Source: Pseudobutyrivibrio ruminis CF1b | Lineage (GTDB): Bacteria; Bacillota; Clostridia; Lachnospirales; Lachnospiraceae | Reading direction: 5' to 3' | Length of the DNA stretch: 64,000 bases | Assembly: GCF_000424005.1 (NCBI RefSeq) | Contig: NZ_AUJB01000016.1 | Location: forward strand, 1 to 64,000 | Part shown: positions 16,845 through 25,904 of the stretch, in pieces | Layout: each line of letters starts with the position of its first letter | How positions within the stretch are numbered: position 1 is the stretch's first letter | Made by a program: the position numbers and the translations under genes | Notes under the pieces: generated by a model | Told to the model about the DNA's origin: nothing | The model's database searches: none | Seen by the model: only the letters and a program-made list of their open reading frames with translations

Positions 16845-18761
16845 TTGAAAGACGGATTTATAAAAATTGCATGTGCTACACCTGATATTAAGGTGGCAGA
16901 TACAGAGCACAATGCAGATGAAATAATTAGATTAGTCAAAGAAGCCCAGGAAAAGGGAGTAAAAATTATATGTTTTCCAGAGCTTTGTGTTACAGGATAT
17001 ACCTGTGGAGATTTGTTCTTACAGGATGTTTTGTTAAAGGGGGCGGTGAAGGCAGTAGAGGATATTGCCAGTGCTACAGCCACCTTAGATATTGTCAGCA
17101 TTGTAGGCTTGCCGTATCAGGTGAGAAATAAGCTATATAACATTGCAGCAGTTATTAAGGGTGGCAAAGTAATCGGTGCCACAGCAAAAAGGAATATTCC
17201 AAACTACAGCGAGTTCTATGAGCTGAGACATTTCACACCAGCAGATGACAGCCTTTATGAAGAGATTAGCTTTGGTGCAGCAGGGATCGCAGTACTTTGC
17301 AGCAATCACATTTTTGTTTGCCAGGAGCTTAATAATCTGAAATTTGGAATAGAGATTTGTGAGGATCTTTGGGTGGCAGAGACTCCATCGGTAAATCTGG
17401 CTAAAAGCGGAGCCATTATTATTTTCAATCTTTCAGCAAGTGATGAGGTGATAGGAAAGGCTGATTACAGAAGAAATCTTATTAAGGCAAAATCGGGAAG
17501 TCTTCTTTGTGCCTATGCATATGCAGATGCAGGTGTGGGAGAGTCCACACAGGATATGGTTTTTGCAGGTCACAATATCATTGCAGAAAATGGTACCGTA
17601 TATGCGGAATCAAAGATATTCGATAATGAGATGATAATTGCTGATGTAGATGTGGATAGACTGGCTCATGAGCGCAGGCGCATGAATACTTTTATCGTAA
17701 ATACGGATTGTGAAAGTCATCAGTCAGAGTTTTCATTAAAGCCAGTGGAGACAAAGATAACATTTGCTCCACCAAAGACACCATTCGTTCCTACTGTAAA
17801 ATATGATTTGGAAAGCCGATGTGAGGAGATTCTTACTATGCAGGCAGTAGGTCTCATGACTAGAATCAGACATATTGGTTGCAAAAATGTGATTATTGGT
17901 TTGTCCGGAGGTCTTGATTCTACACTTGCTCTTATTGTTACAGTTCATGCCTATGACAGATTGGGACTTGATAAAAAGGGAATCCACTGTATTACAATGC
18001 CATGCTTTGGTACTACAGATAGAACCTACATCAATGCCTGCAGACTAGCAGAAGCATATGGCACAACCCTTGAGGAGATTAACATTATAGCAAGTGTCAG
18101 CCAGCACTTTGAAGATATTGGTCAGGATAGTAATAATCATGATGTCACCTACGAGAATGGTCAGGCACGAGAGCGCACCCAGATTCTTATGGATAAGGCA
18201 AACATGCTTGGTGGAATTGTAATTGGTACGGGTGATTTATCGGAGCTTGCACTGGGATGGGCTACCTATAATGGTGATCATATGTCAATGTATGCTGTTA
18301 ATTCGTCTATTCCAAAGACCCTTGTAAGATGGCTTGTGGAATATGAGGCAAACAGAACAGAGGGAATTCTCAGCAGTACACTAAAAGATATTTTTGATAC
18401 ACCAGTCAGCCCAGAGCTTATTCCACCAGATGAAGATGGAAAGATTTCGCAGAGGACAGAAGACTTGGTGGGACCATACGAGCTTCACGATTACTTTTTG
18501 TATTACATGCTTCGCTTTGGATTTTCACCATCAAAGATTTTCAGGCTTGCACAAAAATCCTTTGATGGTGACTACAGTCGTGAAGAAATCCTTAAATGGT
18601 TGAAGAAGTTCTACTGGAGATTCTTCACTCAGCAGTTCAAGAGAAGCTGCATGCCAGATGGTCCCAAGGTTGGTACAGTAACATTATCTCCAAGAGGAGA
18701 TTTCAGAATGCCAAGTGATGCAGCAGTAAATCTTTGGATGAAAGAAATTGAGATAATTTAA
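16845..18761 (+). CDS. nadE: Glutamine-dependent NAD+ synthetase
   Basis: 638 aa, the normal size of two-domain NadE. The N-terminal nitrilase-fold glutaminase carries the E-K-C triad: Glu in FPELCVTGY, Lys in AKRNIPNYSEF, Cys172 in GIEICEDLW. The C-terminal ATP-pyrophosphatase domain has the PP-loop SGGLDS at 354-359 and GTGDLSELALGW. It converts nicotinate adenine dinucleotide to NAD+ with ATP, using ammonia released from glutamine. The TTG start at 16845 follows GGAAGGAAA. It sits behind a leader hairpin shared with nitrogen-related operons, fitting its dependence on glutamine. Confidence 0.96.
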   Translation: MKDGFIKIACATPDIKVADTEHNADEIIRLVKEAQEKGVKIICFPELCVTGYTCGDLFLQDVLLKGAVKAVEDIASATATLDIVSIVGLPYQVRNKLYNIAAVIKGGKVIGATAKRNIPNYSEFYELRHFTPADDSLYEEISFGAAGIAVLCSNHIFVCQELNNLKFGIEICEDLWVAETPSVNLAKSGAIIIFNLSASDEVIGKADYRRNLIKAKSGSLLCAYAYADAGVGESTQDMVFAGHNIIAENGTVYAESKIFDNEMIIADVDVDRLAHERRRMNTFIVNTDCESHQSEFSLKPVETKITFAPPKTPFVPTVKYDLESRCEEILTMQAVGLMTRIRHIGCKNVIIGLSGGLDSTLALIVTVHAYDRLGLDKKGIHCITMPCFGTTDRTYINACRLAEAYGTTLEEINIIASVSQHFEDIGQDSNNHDVTYENGQARERTQILMDKANMLGGIVIGTGDLSELALGWATYNGDHMSMYAVNSSIPKTLVRWLVEYEANRTEGILSSTLKDIFDTPVSPELIPPDEDGKISQRTEDLVGPYELHDYFLYYMLRFGFSPSKIFRLAQKSFDGDYSREEILKWLKKFYWRFFTQQFKRSCMPDGPKVGTVTLSPRGDFRMPSDAAVNLWMKEIEII

Positions 18762-18771
18762 TAGAAAACGG

Positions 18772-18856
18772 TTGCATATTCTTTGAATTTCCGTATACTT
18801 TAATCAAACAAAGGCGTTTTGAGTCACAATTGTGGCTTGAGGCGCCTTTTTATTTT
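18772..18856 (+). promoter_or_regulatory. Promoter and leader hairpin/terminator of the ATP-grasp cluster
   Basis: TTGCAT (18772-18777) and TATACT (18794-18799), 16-bp spacing, predict a start near 18806. The hairpin begins about 4 nt later: AAAGGCG (18810-18816) pairs with CGCCTTT (18843-18849), and the inner arms also pair, mostly with G-U pairs, around an AATT loop, giving up to 18 bp. A T-rich tract follows. Because the hairpin starts almost at +1, it cannot be the terminator of an upstream gene on this transcript. Confidence 0.7.
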
Positions 18857-18877
18857 ACAGAAAGGAGGAGAGAGAGC

Positions 18878-20236
18878 ATGACAACATACGCAGACATTTT
18901 TAGTAAAAAAGAACGGGTTGAGGATATGGAAATCTATGCAGGTTCTGGGGCTGTTAATGAGCAATTGGCCAGGTATGGTGTTAAGTTTGGAATTTATAAA
19001 AACAATGAATTCAAAGAGCAGCTTTTTCCGTTTGATATGATTCCAAGAATCATTGATAAGGATGAGTTTACTTACCTTGAAAAGGGATTGAAGCAAAGAG
19101 TTGTAGCTCTAAATTGTTTTATTAACGACATCTATGGCGATAAGCATATTGTTAGAGACGGCATCATACCGGAGGAATTCATTTACGCCGGTAGCGGATA
19201 CTTACCTCAGTGCGATGGAATTAAGCCACCAAAGGGAATATATGCCCACATAGCAGGTATTGATTTAGTTCAGGCGAAGGATGGAGACTGGTATGTTCTG
19301 GAGGATAATCTAAGAATTCCTTCAGGCGCATCTTACCCAATGATTGCGCGAATGATTTCCAGAAGAAGTTCACCGGATCTTTTTACAGGAAAACATGTTG
19401 AGGATAACAGAAACTATGCCGCTATGCTACGTCGTACTATGGACCATGTGAATATGGGAGGACACACGGTCATCTTGACTCCAGGCAGATATAATGCAGC
19501 TTATTTTGAACACTCGTATCTTGCAGAAAAGACAGGTGCGCATTTGGCTTCTGGACACGAGCTGATAGTTGAAAATGATCACTTGTATTTTATTGATTAT
19601 TCTGGACGTAAAGAGAGAGTAGGAGCTGTATACAGACGAATATCAGATGAATATCTTGACCCAATGACCTTTAGGAAGGATTCAGTAATTGGCATTCCTC
19701 ACATTTTTGATATTTACAGAAAGGGAAATGTTGCACTTATCAATGCACCAGGAAATGGTGTGGCTGATGATAAGGGAATATATTATTTCGTTCCAAAGAT
19801 GGTGAAGTATTATTTGGGAGAGGAACCAATATTACAGAATGCACCAACCTATTTACCATATTACAAAGAGGATATGAAGTATGTGCTTGAGAACTTTGAC
19901 AAGCTAGTTTTAAAGGATGTGGCAGAGGCTGGTGGTTACGGAGTAGTGTTCGGCAGCAAGATGAGTTCAGAGGAAAAAGTAAACTTCAAGGAGATGTTGA
20001 AGAGTGAGCCTCGAAGATTTATTGCACAGGAGGTTATAGATTTTCTGGATATCGATATCATGGAAAAATGCGAGCTTCTTCCAAGAAAAGCGGACTTGAG
20101 AGCCTTTGTACTTATGGGGGATGAACCAATGGTATGGAAAAGTGGATTGACCAGATTTTCCAGAAATCCAGATTCATTTATTGTTAATTCTTCGCAGGGA
20201 GGAGGATTTAAAGATACATGGGTATTATCTCAGTAG
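18878..20236 (+). CDS. Circularly permuted ATP-grasp protein (COG2308 type)
   Basis: 452 aa. Conserved segments of the family appear in order: VLEDNLRIPSGASYPM (about residue 144), LTPGRYNAAYFEHSYLA (about 203), VYRRISDEYLDP, NAPGNGVADDKGIYYF, LKDVAEAGGYGVVFG (about 346), and the C-terminal VNSSQGGGFKDTWVL. These are nucleotide- and magnesium-binding parts of a circularly permuted ATP-grasp fold, predicted to form an amide bond between unknown partners. The start ATG 18878 follows AAGGAGGAGAG. It overlaps the alpha-E gene and heads a five-gene coupled operon. Confidence 0.9.
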   Translation: MTTYADIFSKKERVEDMEIYAGSGAVNEQLARYGVKFGIYKNNEFKEQLFPFDMIPRIIDKDEFTYLEKGLKQRVVALNCFINDIYGDKHIVRDGIIPEEFIYAGSGYLPQCDGIKPPKGIYAHIAGIDLVQAKDGDWYVLEDNLRIPSGASYPMIARMISRRSSPDLFTGKHVEDNRNYAAMLRRTMDHVNMGGHTVILTPGRYNAAYFEHSYLAEKTGAHLASGHELIVENDHLYFIDYSGRKERVGAVYRRISDEYLDPMTFRKDSVIGIPHIFDIYRKGNVALINAPGNGVADDKGIYYFVPKMVKYYLGEEPILQNAPTYLPYYKEDMKYVLENFDKLVLKDVAEAGGYGVVFGSKMSSEEKVNFKEMLKSEPRRFIAQEVIDFLDIDIMEKCELLPRKADLRAFVLMGDEPMVWKSGLTRFSRNPDSFIVNSSQGGGFKDTWVLSQ

Positions 20237-20892
20237 AGAACACAGACAGATTATACTGGCTTGGCAGATATACAGAGCGAGTGTATACAACTATAAAGGT
20301 TTTTGAAGCCAGATTTGATTCAATGATTGATATTGATGATTTGGAGTACGAAAAGTTTTGTGAAAGTCAGGATATTCCAAACATCTACAAGAGCAAGGAG
20401 GATTTTGTTGCTCGATATTGCTTTTCTTTGGAGGATGAGAATTCAATCTTTTCTAACCTGATGAGGGCCTATGATAATGCGATTGTGCTAAGGGAAGAAA
20501 TCGGAAGTGAATCCCTTTCATATATCCAATTGGCGGTATATGCCATGAATCAGGCGGCAATTAACAAATCACCATTAATTGGCTTGCAGCATGTGACGGA
20601 CAATATAGCTGCATTCTGGGGAATGGCGGATGATGACATTGAGGAGTCCTCAATACGGAACATGATACGTGTTGGTAAGCTTGTGGAACGAATTGATTTA
20701 TATTCACGACTAAAAGTATTTCCGGAGAGGATTCGTAAGGAGACAAGAAGACTAACTAATCGTATCGATAAAAGCACCATGCGATATGACAGTACGAGGA
20801 TGGCACACATAAATTATCTGGTCCAGTTGGATGATATGCCTTATGAGACGTTAACAGATGAGATTGAACAATTGGTAGGTGAGGAGCTTTGA
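20218..20892 (+). CDS. Alpha-E domain protein (COG2307)
   Basis: 224 aa, mostly helical. The N-terminal NTDRLYWLGRYTERVYTTIK is the recognisable start of the family (RLYWLGRYxER), and the later GKLVERIDLYSRL repeats the pattern with its conserved Glu and Arg. This family occurs almost always beside a COG2308 ATP-grasp protein, and a joint role in peptide- or amide-tag synthesis has been proposed from genomics. It is shorter than many members (about 310 aa). Its start lies 19 bp inside the preceding gene and its stop overlaps the transglutaminase start, so the three are translationally coupled. Confidence 0.87.
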   Translation: MGIISVENTDRLYWLGRYTERVYTTIKVFEARFDSMIDIDDLEYEKFCESQDIPNIYKSKEDFVARYCFSLEDENSIFSNLMRAYDNAIVLREEIGSESLSYIQLAVYAMNQAAINKSPLIGLQHVTDNIAAFWGMADDDIEESSIRNMIRVGKLVERIDLYSRLKVFPERIRKETRRLTNRIDKSTMRYDSTRMAHINYLVQLDDMPYETLTDEIEQLVGEEL

Positions 20893-21701
20893 AAAAGCTA
20901 CAGTTTGGCTATCATATGAAGCTTACTTTTAGTGACTACGTAAAAAATCATAGATTTTCACTTAAGTGTGTTCCACATGATAATGATTTACAAAAAATTG
21001 AAAATATGTCGGTGGAGGTATATCCAGATAATGTGACCAGTGAGGATGAGGATTCCTACGGAAACATTACCTTATTTGGATATACAAATGAGCTCCATAA
21101 CAGTTTCGGATTTGACGTAAAAGGAATTGCCGTAACTGGCAGAGAAGAGTACGAGAAAGCAGATGAACTTCATAAGATAGGTATATTTAAGTACCAGACT
21201 CAAAAGACAAAACCGGGGCTCAGAATATTGGAGTTCTATCAGAAATTAGATTTAAAAAGATTTGGTAGCGCCACTGATAAAGCCACAGCCATCATGGATA
21301 GCCTCAGTGAAGCCTTTCAGTATGTTCAGGGAATTACAGATATGGAAACCACTGCGGAGGAAGCATTCGCAGGTGGATGTGGAGTATGTCAGGATTATGC
21401 CCACATTATGCTTTCATTATGCAGGATGGAAAGAATTCCTTGTCGATATGTGGCGGGAATGATGATGGGAGAAGGATTATCCCATGCATGGGTGGAGATA
21501 TGGAATGAAGGCAGATGGATTGGCTATGACCCTACAAATCATAAGCTTGTAAATGATGAGTATATTAAGATTTCCAACGGACGGGATTCGGAGGATTGTC
21601 TCGTAAATCAGGGTATATTCACGGGAAATGTCAGTCAGATGCAGGAAATTAATGTTGTGGTAGAAGAGGTTTTTGATGAATGGAATAATAGAATCAATTG
21701 A
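20889..21701 (+). CDS. Transglutaminase-like cysteine protease family protein
   Basis: 270 aa. The C-terminal half is a transglutaminase core with Cys167 (GGCGVCQDYAHI), His199 (GLSHAWVEIW) and Asp214 (IGYDPTNH) as the expected triad. The N-terminal part matches the beta-rich domain found in bacterial transglutaminase-like proteins of this cluster. A TTG start overlaps the previous stop and follows GAGGAG. Members either hydrolyse or transfer amide bonds; here it may trim or load the product of the ATP-grasp/alpha-E pair. No signal peptide is visible, so it is probably cytosolic. Confidence 0.9.
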   Translation: MKKLQFGYHMKLTFSDYVKNHRFSLKCVPHDNDLQKIENMSVEVYPDNVTSEDEDSYGNITLFGYTNELHNSFGFDVKGIAVTGREEYEKADELHKIGIFKYQTQKTKPGLRILEFYQKLDLKRFGSATDKATAIMDSLSEAFQYVQGITDMETTAEEAFAGGCGVCQDYAHIMLSLCRMERIPCRYVAGMMMGEGLSHAWVEIWNEGRWIGYDPTNHKLVNDEYIKISNGRDSEDCLVNQGIFTGNVSQMQEINVVVEEVFDEWNNRIN

Positions 21702-22653
21702 AGATGTGGTACGACTTTCCCTTCCAGTGGATGAAGAATTCGTAATTACGAAGCACAGGCTGATGTCATCTAAAAAGGAAGGACTCAGACGAATTTGTAT
21801 AGTGACCGGAATTCATGGAGATGAACTTGAGGGACAATATGTCTGCTATGAGCTGTCAAGGCGTATTAGAGAATGTGCAAGCAGCTTAAACGGCATAGTA
21901 GACATATATCCTGCCATGAATCCCTTTGGAATTGATTCTATAACTAGAGGAATTCCAGCCTTTGATCTTGATATGAACAGGATATTTCCAGGAAATTTCG
22001 AGGGAGATATGAATGAGTATGTGGCATCAAGAATCATCGAGGAACTGGAGGGAGCAGACCTTGTAATTGATATTCATGCCAGCAATATTTTCCTGACGGA
22101 AGTTCCACAAATTCGTATAAACGAATTGAATGCAGATGTGCTTGTTCCAATTGCCAAAAGAGCAAACATGGATTTGATTTGGGTACATGGAGCAAGCACA
22201 GTTCTTGAGTCTACACTTGCATATTCTCTTAACAACAAAGGAACGAATACACTTGTTGTGGAGATGGGTGTGGGAATGAGAATCACGGAAGAATATGGAA
22301 ATCAGCTTACAGACGGTATTTTTTCTCTTATGAGCGAACTGGGAATATGGACTGGAGAGGTGCCTGAAATAAGAAATGCTATAGTAGCATATGACGCCAA
22401 TGAAGAAGATGTATGCTATCTCAATGCTCCTTGTTCCGGAATTTACATGAAGGAAAAGGACCATGGAAGCAGGGTGAAAAAAGGAGAATCTGTAGGTAAA
22501 ATTATTAATCCATTAAGTGGGGCTGTATTGGCAGAAATAACGGCTCCTGAGAAGGGGATGATTTTTACAGTCAGGGAATACCCAGTAGTTGAAGAAGGTT
22601 CTCTGATGGGACGAATTCTCAAAGAAAAAGTATTATTGGAGAATCAGGTATGA
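21676..22653 (+). CDS. Succinylglutamate desuccinylase/aspartoacylase family protein
   Basis: 325 aa. The zinc-site residues of AstE/AspA (M14-like) enzymes are present: His47 and Glu50 in TGIHGDELEG, and His134 in VIDIHASN. The substrate-binding DMNRIFPG follows, with a family catalytic-Glu motif VVEMGVG near residue 195. The C-terminal part (residues about 245-320) is a beta-barrel of lipoyl/RnfC type seen in this family. It should release an acyl or amide group from an N-acyl amino acid. ATG 21676 follows GAAGAGG. It overlaps the transglutaminase by 26 bp. Confidence 0.88.
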   Translation: MNGIIESIEDVVRLSLPVDEEFVITKHRLMSSKKEGLRRICIVTGIHGDELEGQYVCYELSRRIRECASSLNGIVDIYPAMNPFGIDSITRGIPAFDLDMNRIFPGNFEGDMNEYVASRIIEELEGADLVIDIHASNIFLTEVPQIRINELNADVLVPIAKRANMDLIWVHGASTVLESTLAYSLNNKGTNTLVVEMGVGMRITEEYGNQLTDGIFSLMSELGIWTGEVPEIRNAIVAYDANEEDVCYLNAPCSGIYMKEKDHGSRVKKGESVGKIINPLSGAVLAEITAPEKGMIFTVREYPVVEEGSLMGRILKEKVLLENQV

Positions 22654-23576
22654 AGGAAGAAACTATTTATTCGTTTAACGGATTATACAGAGACAGCTTC
22701 CGGGTGAAGGGCTTTAAATTTGGAGAAGGTGAAAAATCAGTCTGCATCGTTGGAAGTCTGAGAGGTAACGAATACCAGCAGATATACGTGTGCAGCTTGT
22801 TGATAAAGGAACTAAAGAAGCTTGAAGAAGCGGGAAAGATTAGGCAGGGCAAATCAATCATGGTAGTTTCCTGCGGAAATCCATATTCTGTAAATATCAA
22901 GAAACGATTCTGGAGCATTGACAATACAGATATAAACAGGATGTTTCCAGGATATGATAAAGGCGAGACCACACAGAGAATCGCTGCAGGAATATTTAAC
23001 CAGATAAAGGATTACAGATATGGAATTCAGTTTGCATCCTTTTATATGCCAGGGCATTTTGTGCCGCAGGTAAGAATCATGAAAACTGGAAATGAAAACG
23101 TGGAGATGGCGAAGGAGTTCGGATTACCATTTGTGGTACTTCACAACCCAAGACCCTTTGATACAGCAACCCTAAACTACAACTGGCAAATCTGGGACAC
23201 CTTTGCCTTCTCTATTTATACTTCCAGTACGGAAAAGATAAACAGGAAAAGCGCCAGACAGGGAGTGGATGCAGTCCTTGCATTCCTGGAAAAAGAAAAA
23301 ATAATAGATTATGAAAACAGTCAGGGATGTCAGTCTAAAGTGATTGACAGTAATAATTTTATTAGTGTCAGAACCAGTTCGGCAGGCTTTATGGAATCGC
23401 TGGTTCAGGCAGGAGATGTGGTTATCAGGGGACAGGTAATGGCACATGTCACAGAGCCACTAACAGGTGATATCATCCAGATTGTGACAGCACCGGAGGA
23501 TGGCATCATAGCCTTTGAATATGATAGCCCGATAGTGTATCAGAACACAGCGGCTTTTAAATTGATACCATTATAA
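22650..23576 (+). CDS. AstE/AspA-like protein lacking the zinc site (probable pseudoenzyme)
   Basis: 308 aa. It is homologous to the preceding protein along its length: INRMFPG corresponds to MNRIFPG, and both end with the same barrel (SAGFMESLVQAGDVVIRGQ). The HxxE zinc motif is altered to LRGNE (Arg38 replaces His, Glu41 kept), the third ligand region reads GIQFAS with Gln127 in place of His, and the catalytic-Glu motif is replaced by FSIYTSSTEK. The reading frame is intact, so it probably works as a non-catalytic partner or binding protein. The start overlaps the previous stop as ATGA. Confidence 0.82.
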   Translation: MKEETIYSFNGLYRDSFRVKGFKFGEGEKSVCIVGSLRGNEYQQIYVCSLLIKELKKLEEAGKIRQGKSIMVVSCGNPYSVNIKKRFWSIDNTDINRMFPGYDKGETTQRIAAGIFNQIKDYRYGIQFASFYMPGHFVPQVRIMKTGNENVEMAKEFGLPFVVLHNPRPFDTATLNYNWQIWDTFAFSIYTSSTEKINRKSARQGVDAVLAFLEKEKIIDYENSQGCQSKVIDSNNFISVRTSSAGFMESLVQAGDVVIRGQVMAHVTEPLTGDIIQIVTAPEDGIIAFEYDSPIVYQNTAAFKLIPL

Positions 23577-23605
23577 TGATTGCCAAATGTTAAATATAAA
23601 TTGTA

Positions 23606-23693
23606 TTGACATTAATGGGCATAACTAATAAAATACAGAAAAATATATTTTGCTTTCGACAAAGGCGTCGCTATTTTTTAGCGGCGCCTTTTT
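23606..23693 (+). promoter_or_regulatory. Promoter and leader hairpin/terminator of the Liv-type operon
   Basis: TTGACA (23606-23611) and TAAAAT (23629-23634) are spaced 17 bp. Downstream, AAAGGCG (23661-23667) pairs with CGCCTTT (23685-23691) through TCGCTA/TAGCGG, with a T-rich loop, followed by a T-run. It is the same CAAAGGCG hairpin class as at 16788 and 18810, here about 20 nt from the predicted start. Confidence 0.7.
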
Positions 23694-23745
23694 GCGTATT
23701 CATATATGCATTTCGAAAGTGAAATTACCAAGGAGGAAATGTAAT

Positions 23746-24948
23746 ATGAAAAGATCTAAATTGTTTGGAATCGCTCTTGGATGTTTGATGGCTGTGAACC
23801 TGATTGGCTGTGGTGCGTCTTCATCGTCCTCTTCAACCGGCTCAGATGCGGCATCAGGAGATACTATAAAGATTGGAATCTTTGAGCCAAAGACAGGTGA
23901 GAATGGTGGCGGTGGCGCACAGGAAGAATTGGCTATCGAATATGCGAATTATGTTCGCCCAACCGTAACTGTTGGAGGTAAGGAATATAAAATTCAACTT
24001 GACTGGCAGGATAATCAGTCAGATAAGACAGTGGCAGTTACAGCTGCACAGAAGCTTATCGCTGACGGCGTTGTTGGAGTTGTAGGTGGATACGGTTCAG
24101 GTGTATGTATAGCAGCAGGTTCTTACTATTCCAATGCAAAGATTCCAGCAATCGGAACATCCTGCACAAATGCAAATGTTACTCTTGGAAATGATTACTA
24201 CTTCAGAGCATGTTATCTTGATCCATTCCAGGGCGAGGTAATGGCAAACTGGGCATACAGTAATGGCTTCACAGAAGTAGCAACAATCGATAACATCGGT
24301 AACGAATATACATCAGGTCTAGTAAAGACCTTCACAGATTCATTCACAGCTTTAGGTGGTACAGTTGTAGATTCGGAAACATTCCAGACAAACGAAAGTG
24401 ATTTTAAGGCTATTCTTACAAACATAAAGAACAGCGGTGTTAAGGCTGTATTCGCTCCTACTGATTATCTTTATGCTCCACTTCTTTTGAATCAGGCTCA
24501 TGACTTAGGTCTTGATGTTCAGTGGATTGCAGGAGATACCTGGTATTCAAACGTTCTTATTCAGGATGCTGGTGATAATGCAAATGGAGTTGTAGCTGAT
24601 ACATTTTATTCAGAGGGTGGTAATCCAGAATTTGATGCAGGCTTTAAGGAATGGCTCAATGCAGATGCTTCAAGAAAAGCTACCAACCTTGATACAGATG
24701 CAATTGTAGGTAATCATGCAGTATCCTACGATGCATACATGTTGTTATGTGACGCTATCGAAGCTGCAGATTCATTAGAGGGTCCGGCAATTAGAGATGC
24801 GCTGGCTGCTTTGGATGAGAGCGAAGGATACGCATGCGGACCATACAAATTTGATGCTAATGGTGATGCAATTAAAGATACATCATACATCTGCCAGATT
24901 ACTTCTGGTGAATGGACATATCAGAGTACTGAGACAGTACAAAAATAG
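23746..24948 (+). CDS. Branched-chain amino acid-type ABC transporter substrate-binding lipoprotein
   Basis: 400 aa. A lipoprotein signal peptide is clear: MKRSKLFGIALGCLMAVNLI followed by the lipobox Cys (LIGC, about residue 22) and a Ser-rich linker. The mature part has the Peripla_BP_6 features: IKIGIFEPKTGENGGGG, WQDNQSDKTVAVTAAQKLI, GVVGGYGSG, and IGTSCTN. It should bind a branched-chain or other neutral amino acid outside the membrane and deliver it to the LivHM-like permease. ATG 23746 follows AAGGAGG; a longer upstream reading lacks a signal peptide. Confidence 0.92.
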   Translation: MKRSKLFGIALGCLMAVNLIGCGASSSSSSTGSDAASGDTIKIGIFEPKTGENGGGGAQEELAIEYANYVRPTVTVGGKEYKIQLDWQDNQSDKTVAVTAAQKLIADGVVGVVGGYGSGVCIAAGSYYSNAKIPAIGTSCTNANVTLGNDYYFRACYLDPFQGEVMANWAYSNGFTEVATIDNIGNEYTSGLVKTFTDSFTALGGTVVDSETFQTNESDFKAILTNIKNSGVKAVFAPTDYLYAPLLLNQAHDLGLDVQWIAGDTWYSNVLIQDAGDNANGVVADTFYSEGGNPEFDAGFKEWLNADASRKATNLDTDAIVGNHAVSYDAYMLLCDAIEAADSLEGPAIRDALAALDESEGYACGPYKFDANGDAIKDTSYICQITSGEWTYQSTETVQK

Positions 24949-24965
24949 CATTTGATTGCAAAATG

Positions 24966-24988
24966 GGGCTGTGCATTACACACAGCCC
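24966..24988 (+). other. Intercistronic stem-loop after the binding-protein gene
   Basis: GGGCTGTG, a 7-nt loop, then CACAGCCC, an 8-bp perfect stem with no U-tract. Such hairpins often stabilise the upstream binding-protein mRNA and lower expression of the following permease genes. Confidence 0.65.
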
Positions 24989-25016
24989 TAAAACTATAGA
25001 TAAGGTGGAAAACTAT

Positions 25017-25895
25017 ATGATTTCATATTTGTTGCAGCAGCTTTTGAATGGATTATCCTTAGGAGGAGCCTATGCACTCATAGCTATTGGTTACACTATG
25101 GTATACGGAATACTTAGGATGATTAACTTTGCTCACGGCGATGAATTCATGATGGCAGGATACTTCATGATTTTTTCGTTAGCTGTTTTTCCTTGGTATT
25201 TTGCGATACCTTTTGTCATTTTATGCACAATCGTACTAGGTGTGGTAATCGAGAGAGTAGCATATAAGCCACTTAGAAATGCACCTCGTATGTCTGTAAT
25301 GATTAGTGCCATAGGAATATCATATCTATTACAGAATCTTGCAAACTATCTTTTTACAGCAATGCCTCAGAGCTATCCTCAGATTGATATCCTAAAACAT
25401 GTTTATACATTCGGAAATATAAGTGTTTCCAGAGTAACTATAATAGCCCCAGTGCTTACCATAGTTCTTACATTCCTACTTATTATGCTTGTAAATCATA
25501 CTAAACTTGGTATGGCCATGAGAGCCTGCAGTAAGGATCAGGAAACTGCAAGAATCATGGGAATTAAGGTTGATAACATCATTACAACAACCTTTGTAAT
25601 TGGATGTGGTCTGGCAGCTGTAGGTTCAATTCTATATTTCACAGACCGCAATACAGTTCAGCCTTATTCCGGCTCACTTCCAGGATTGAAATGCTTTGTC
25701 GCAGCAGTCATAGGTGGTATTGGAAATATTCAGGGTGCTGTTATTGGAGGATTTATTGTAGGTATCTGCCAGATTGTCATCACGGCTATGGGTTATTCAG
25801 TATTTAGTGATGCTTTTACCTTTGCCTTGCTGGTACTTATTCTTATATTCAGACCATCAGGTTTGTTTGGTGAAAAAGCGGTACAGAAAGTGTGA
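25017..25895 (+). CDS. livH: Branched-chain amino acid ABC transporter permease LivH-type
   Basis: 292 aa, about eight hydrophobic helices. The start LQQLLNGLSLGGAYALIAIG and GYTMVYGILRMINFAHGDEF are hallmark LivH sequences, and VIGGIGNIQGAVIGGFIVG is the conserved cytoplasmic loop that contacts the ATPases. The start ATG 25017 follows AAGGTGG; a longer ORF begins in the intercistronic hairpin and is disregarded. It forms the membrane channel with LivM. The gene name states family resemblance; the exact substrate has not been shown. Confidence 0.92.
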   Translation: MISYLLQQLLNGLSLGGAYALIAIGYTMVYGILRMINFAHGDEFMMAGYFMIFSLAVFPWYFAIPFVILCTIVLGVVIERVAYKPLRNAPRMSVMISAIGISYLLQNLANYLFTAMPQSYPQIDILKHVYTFGNISVSRVTIIAPVLTIVLTFLLIMLVNHTKLGMAMRACSKDQETARIMGIKVDNIITTTFVIGCGLAAVGSILYFTDRNTVQPYSGSLPGLKCFVAAVIGGIGNIQGAVIGGFIVGICQIVITAMGYSVFSDAFTFALLVLILIFRPSGLFGEKAVQKV

Positions 25896-25904
25896 GGTAG
25901 GCAT

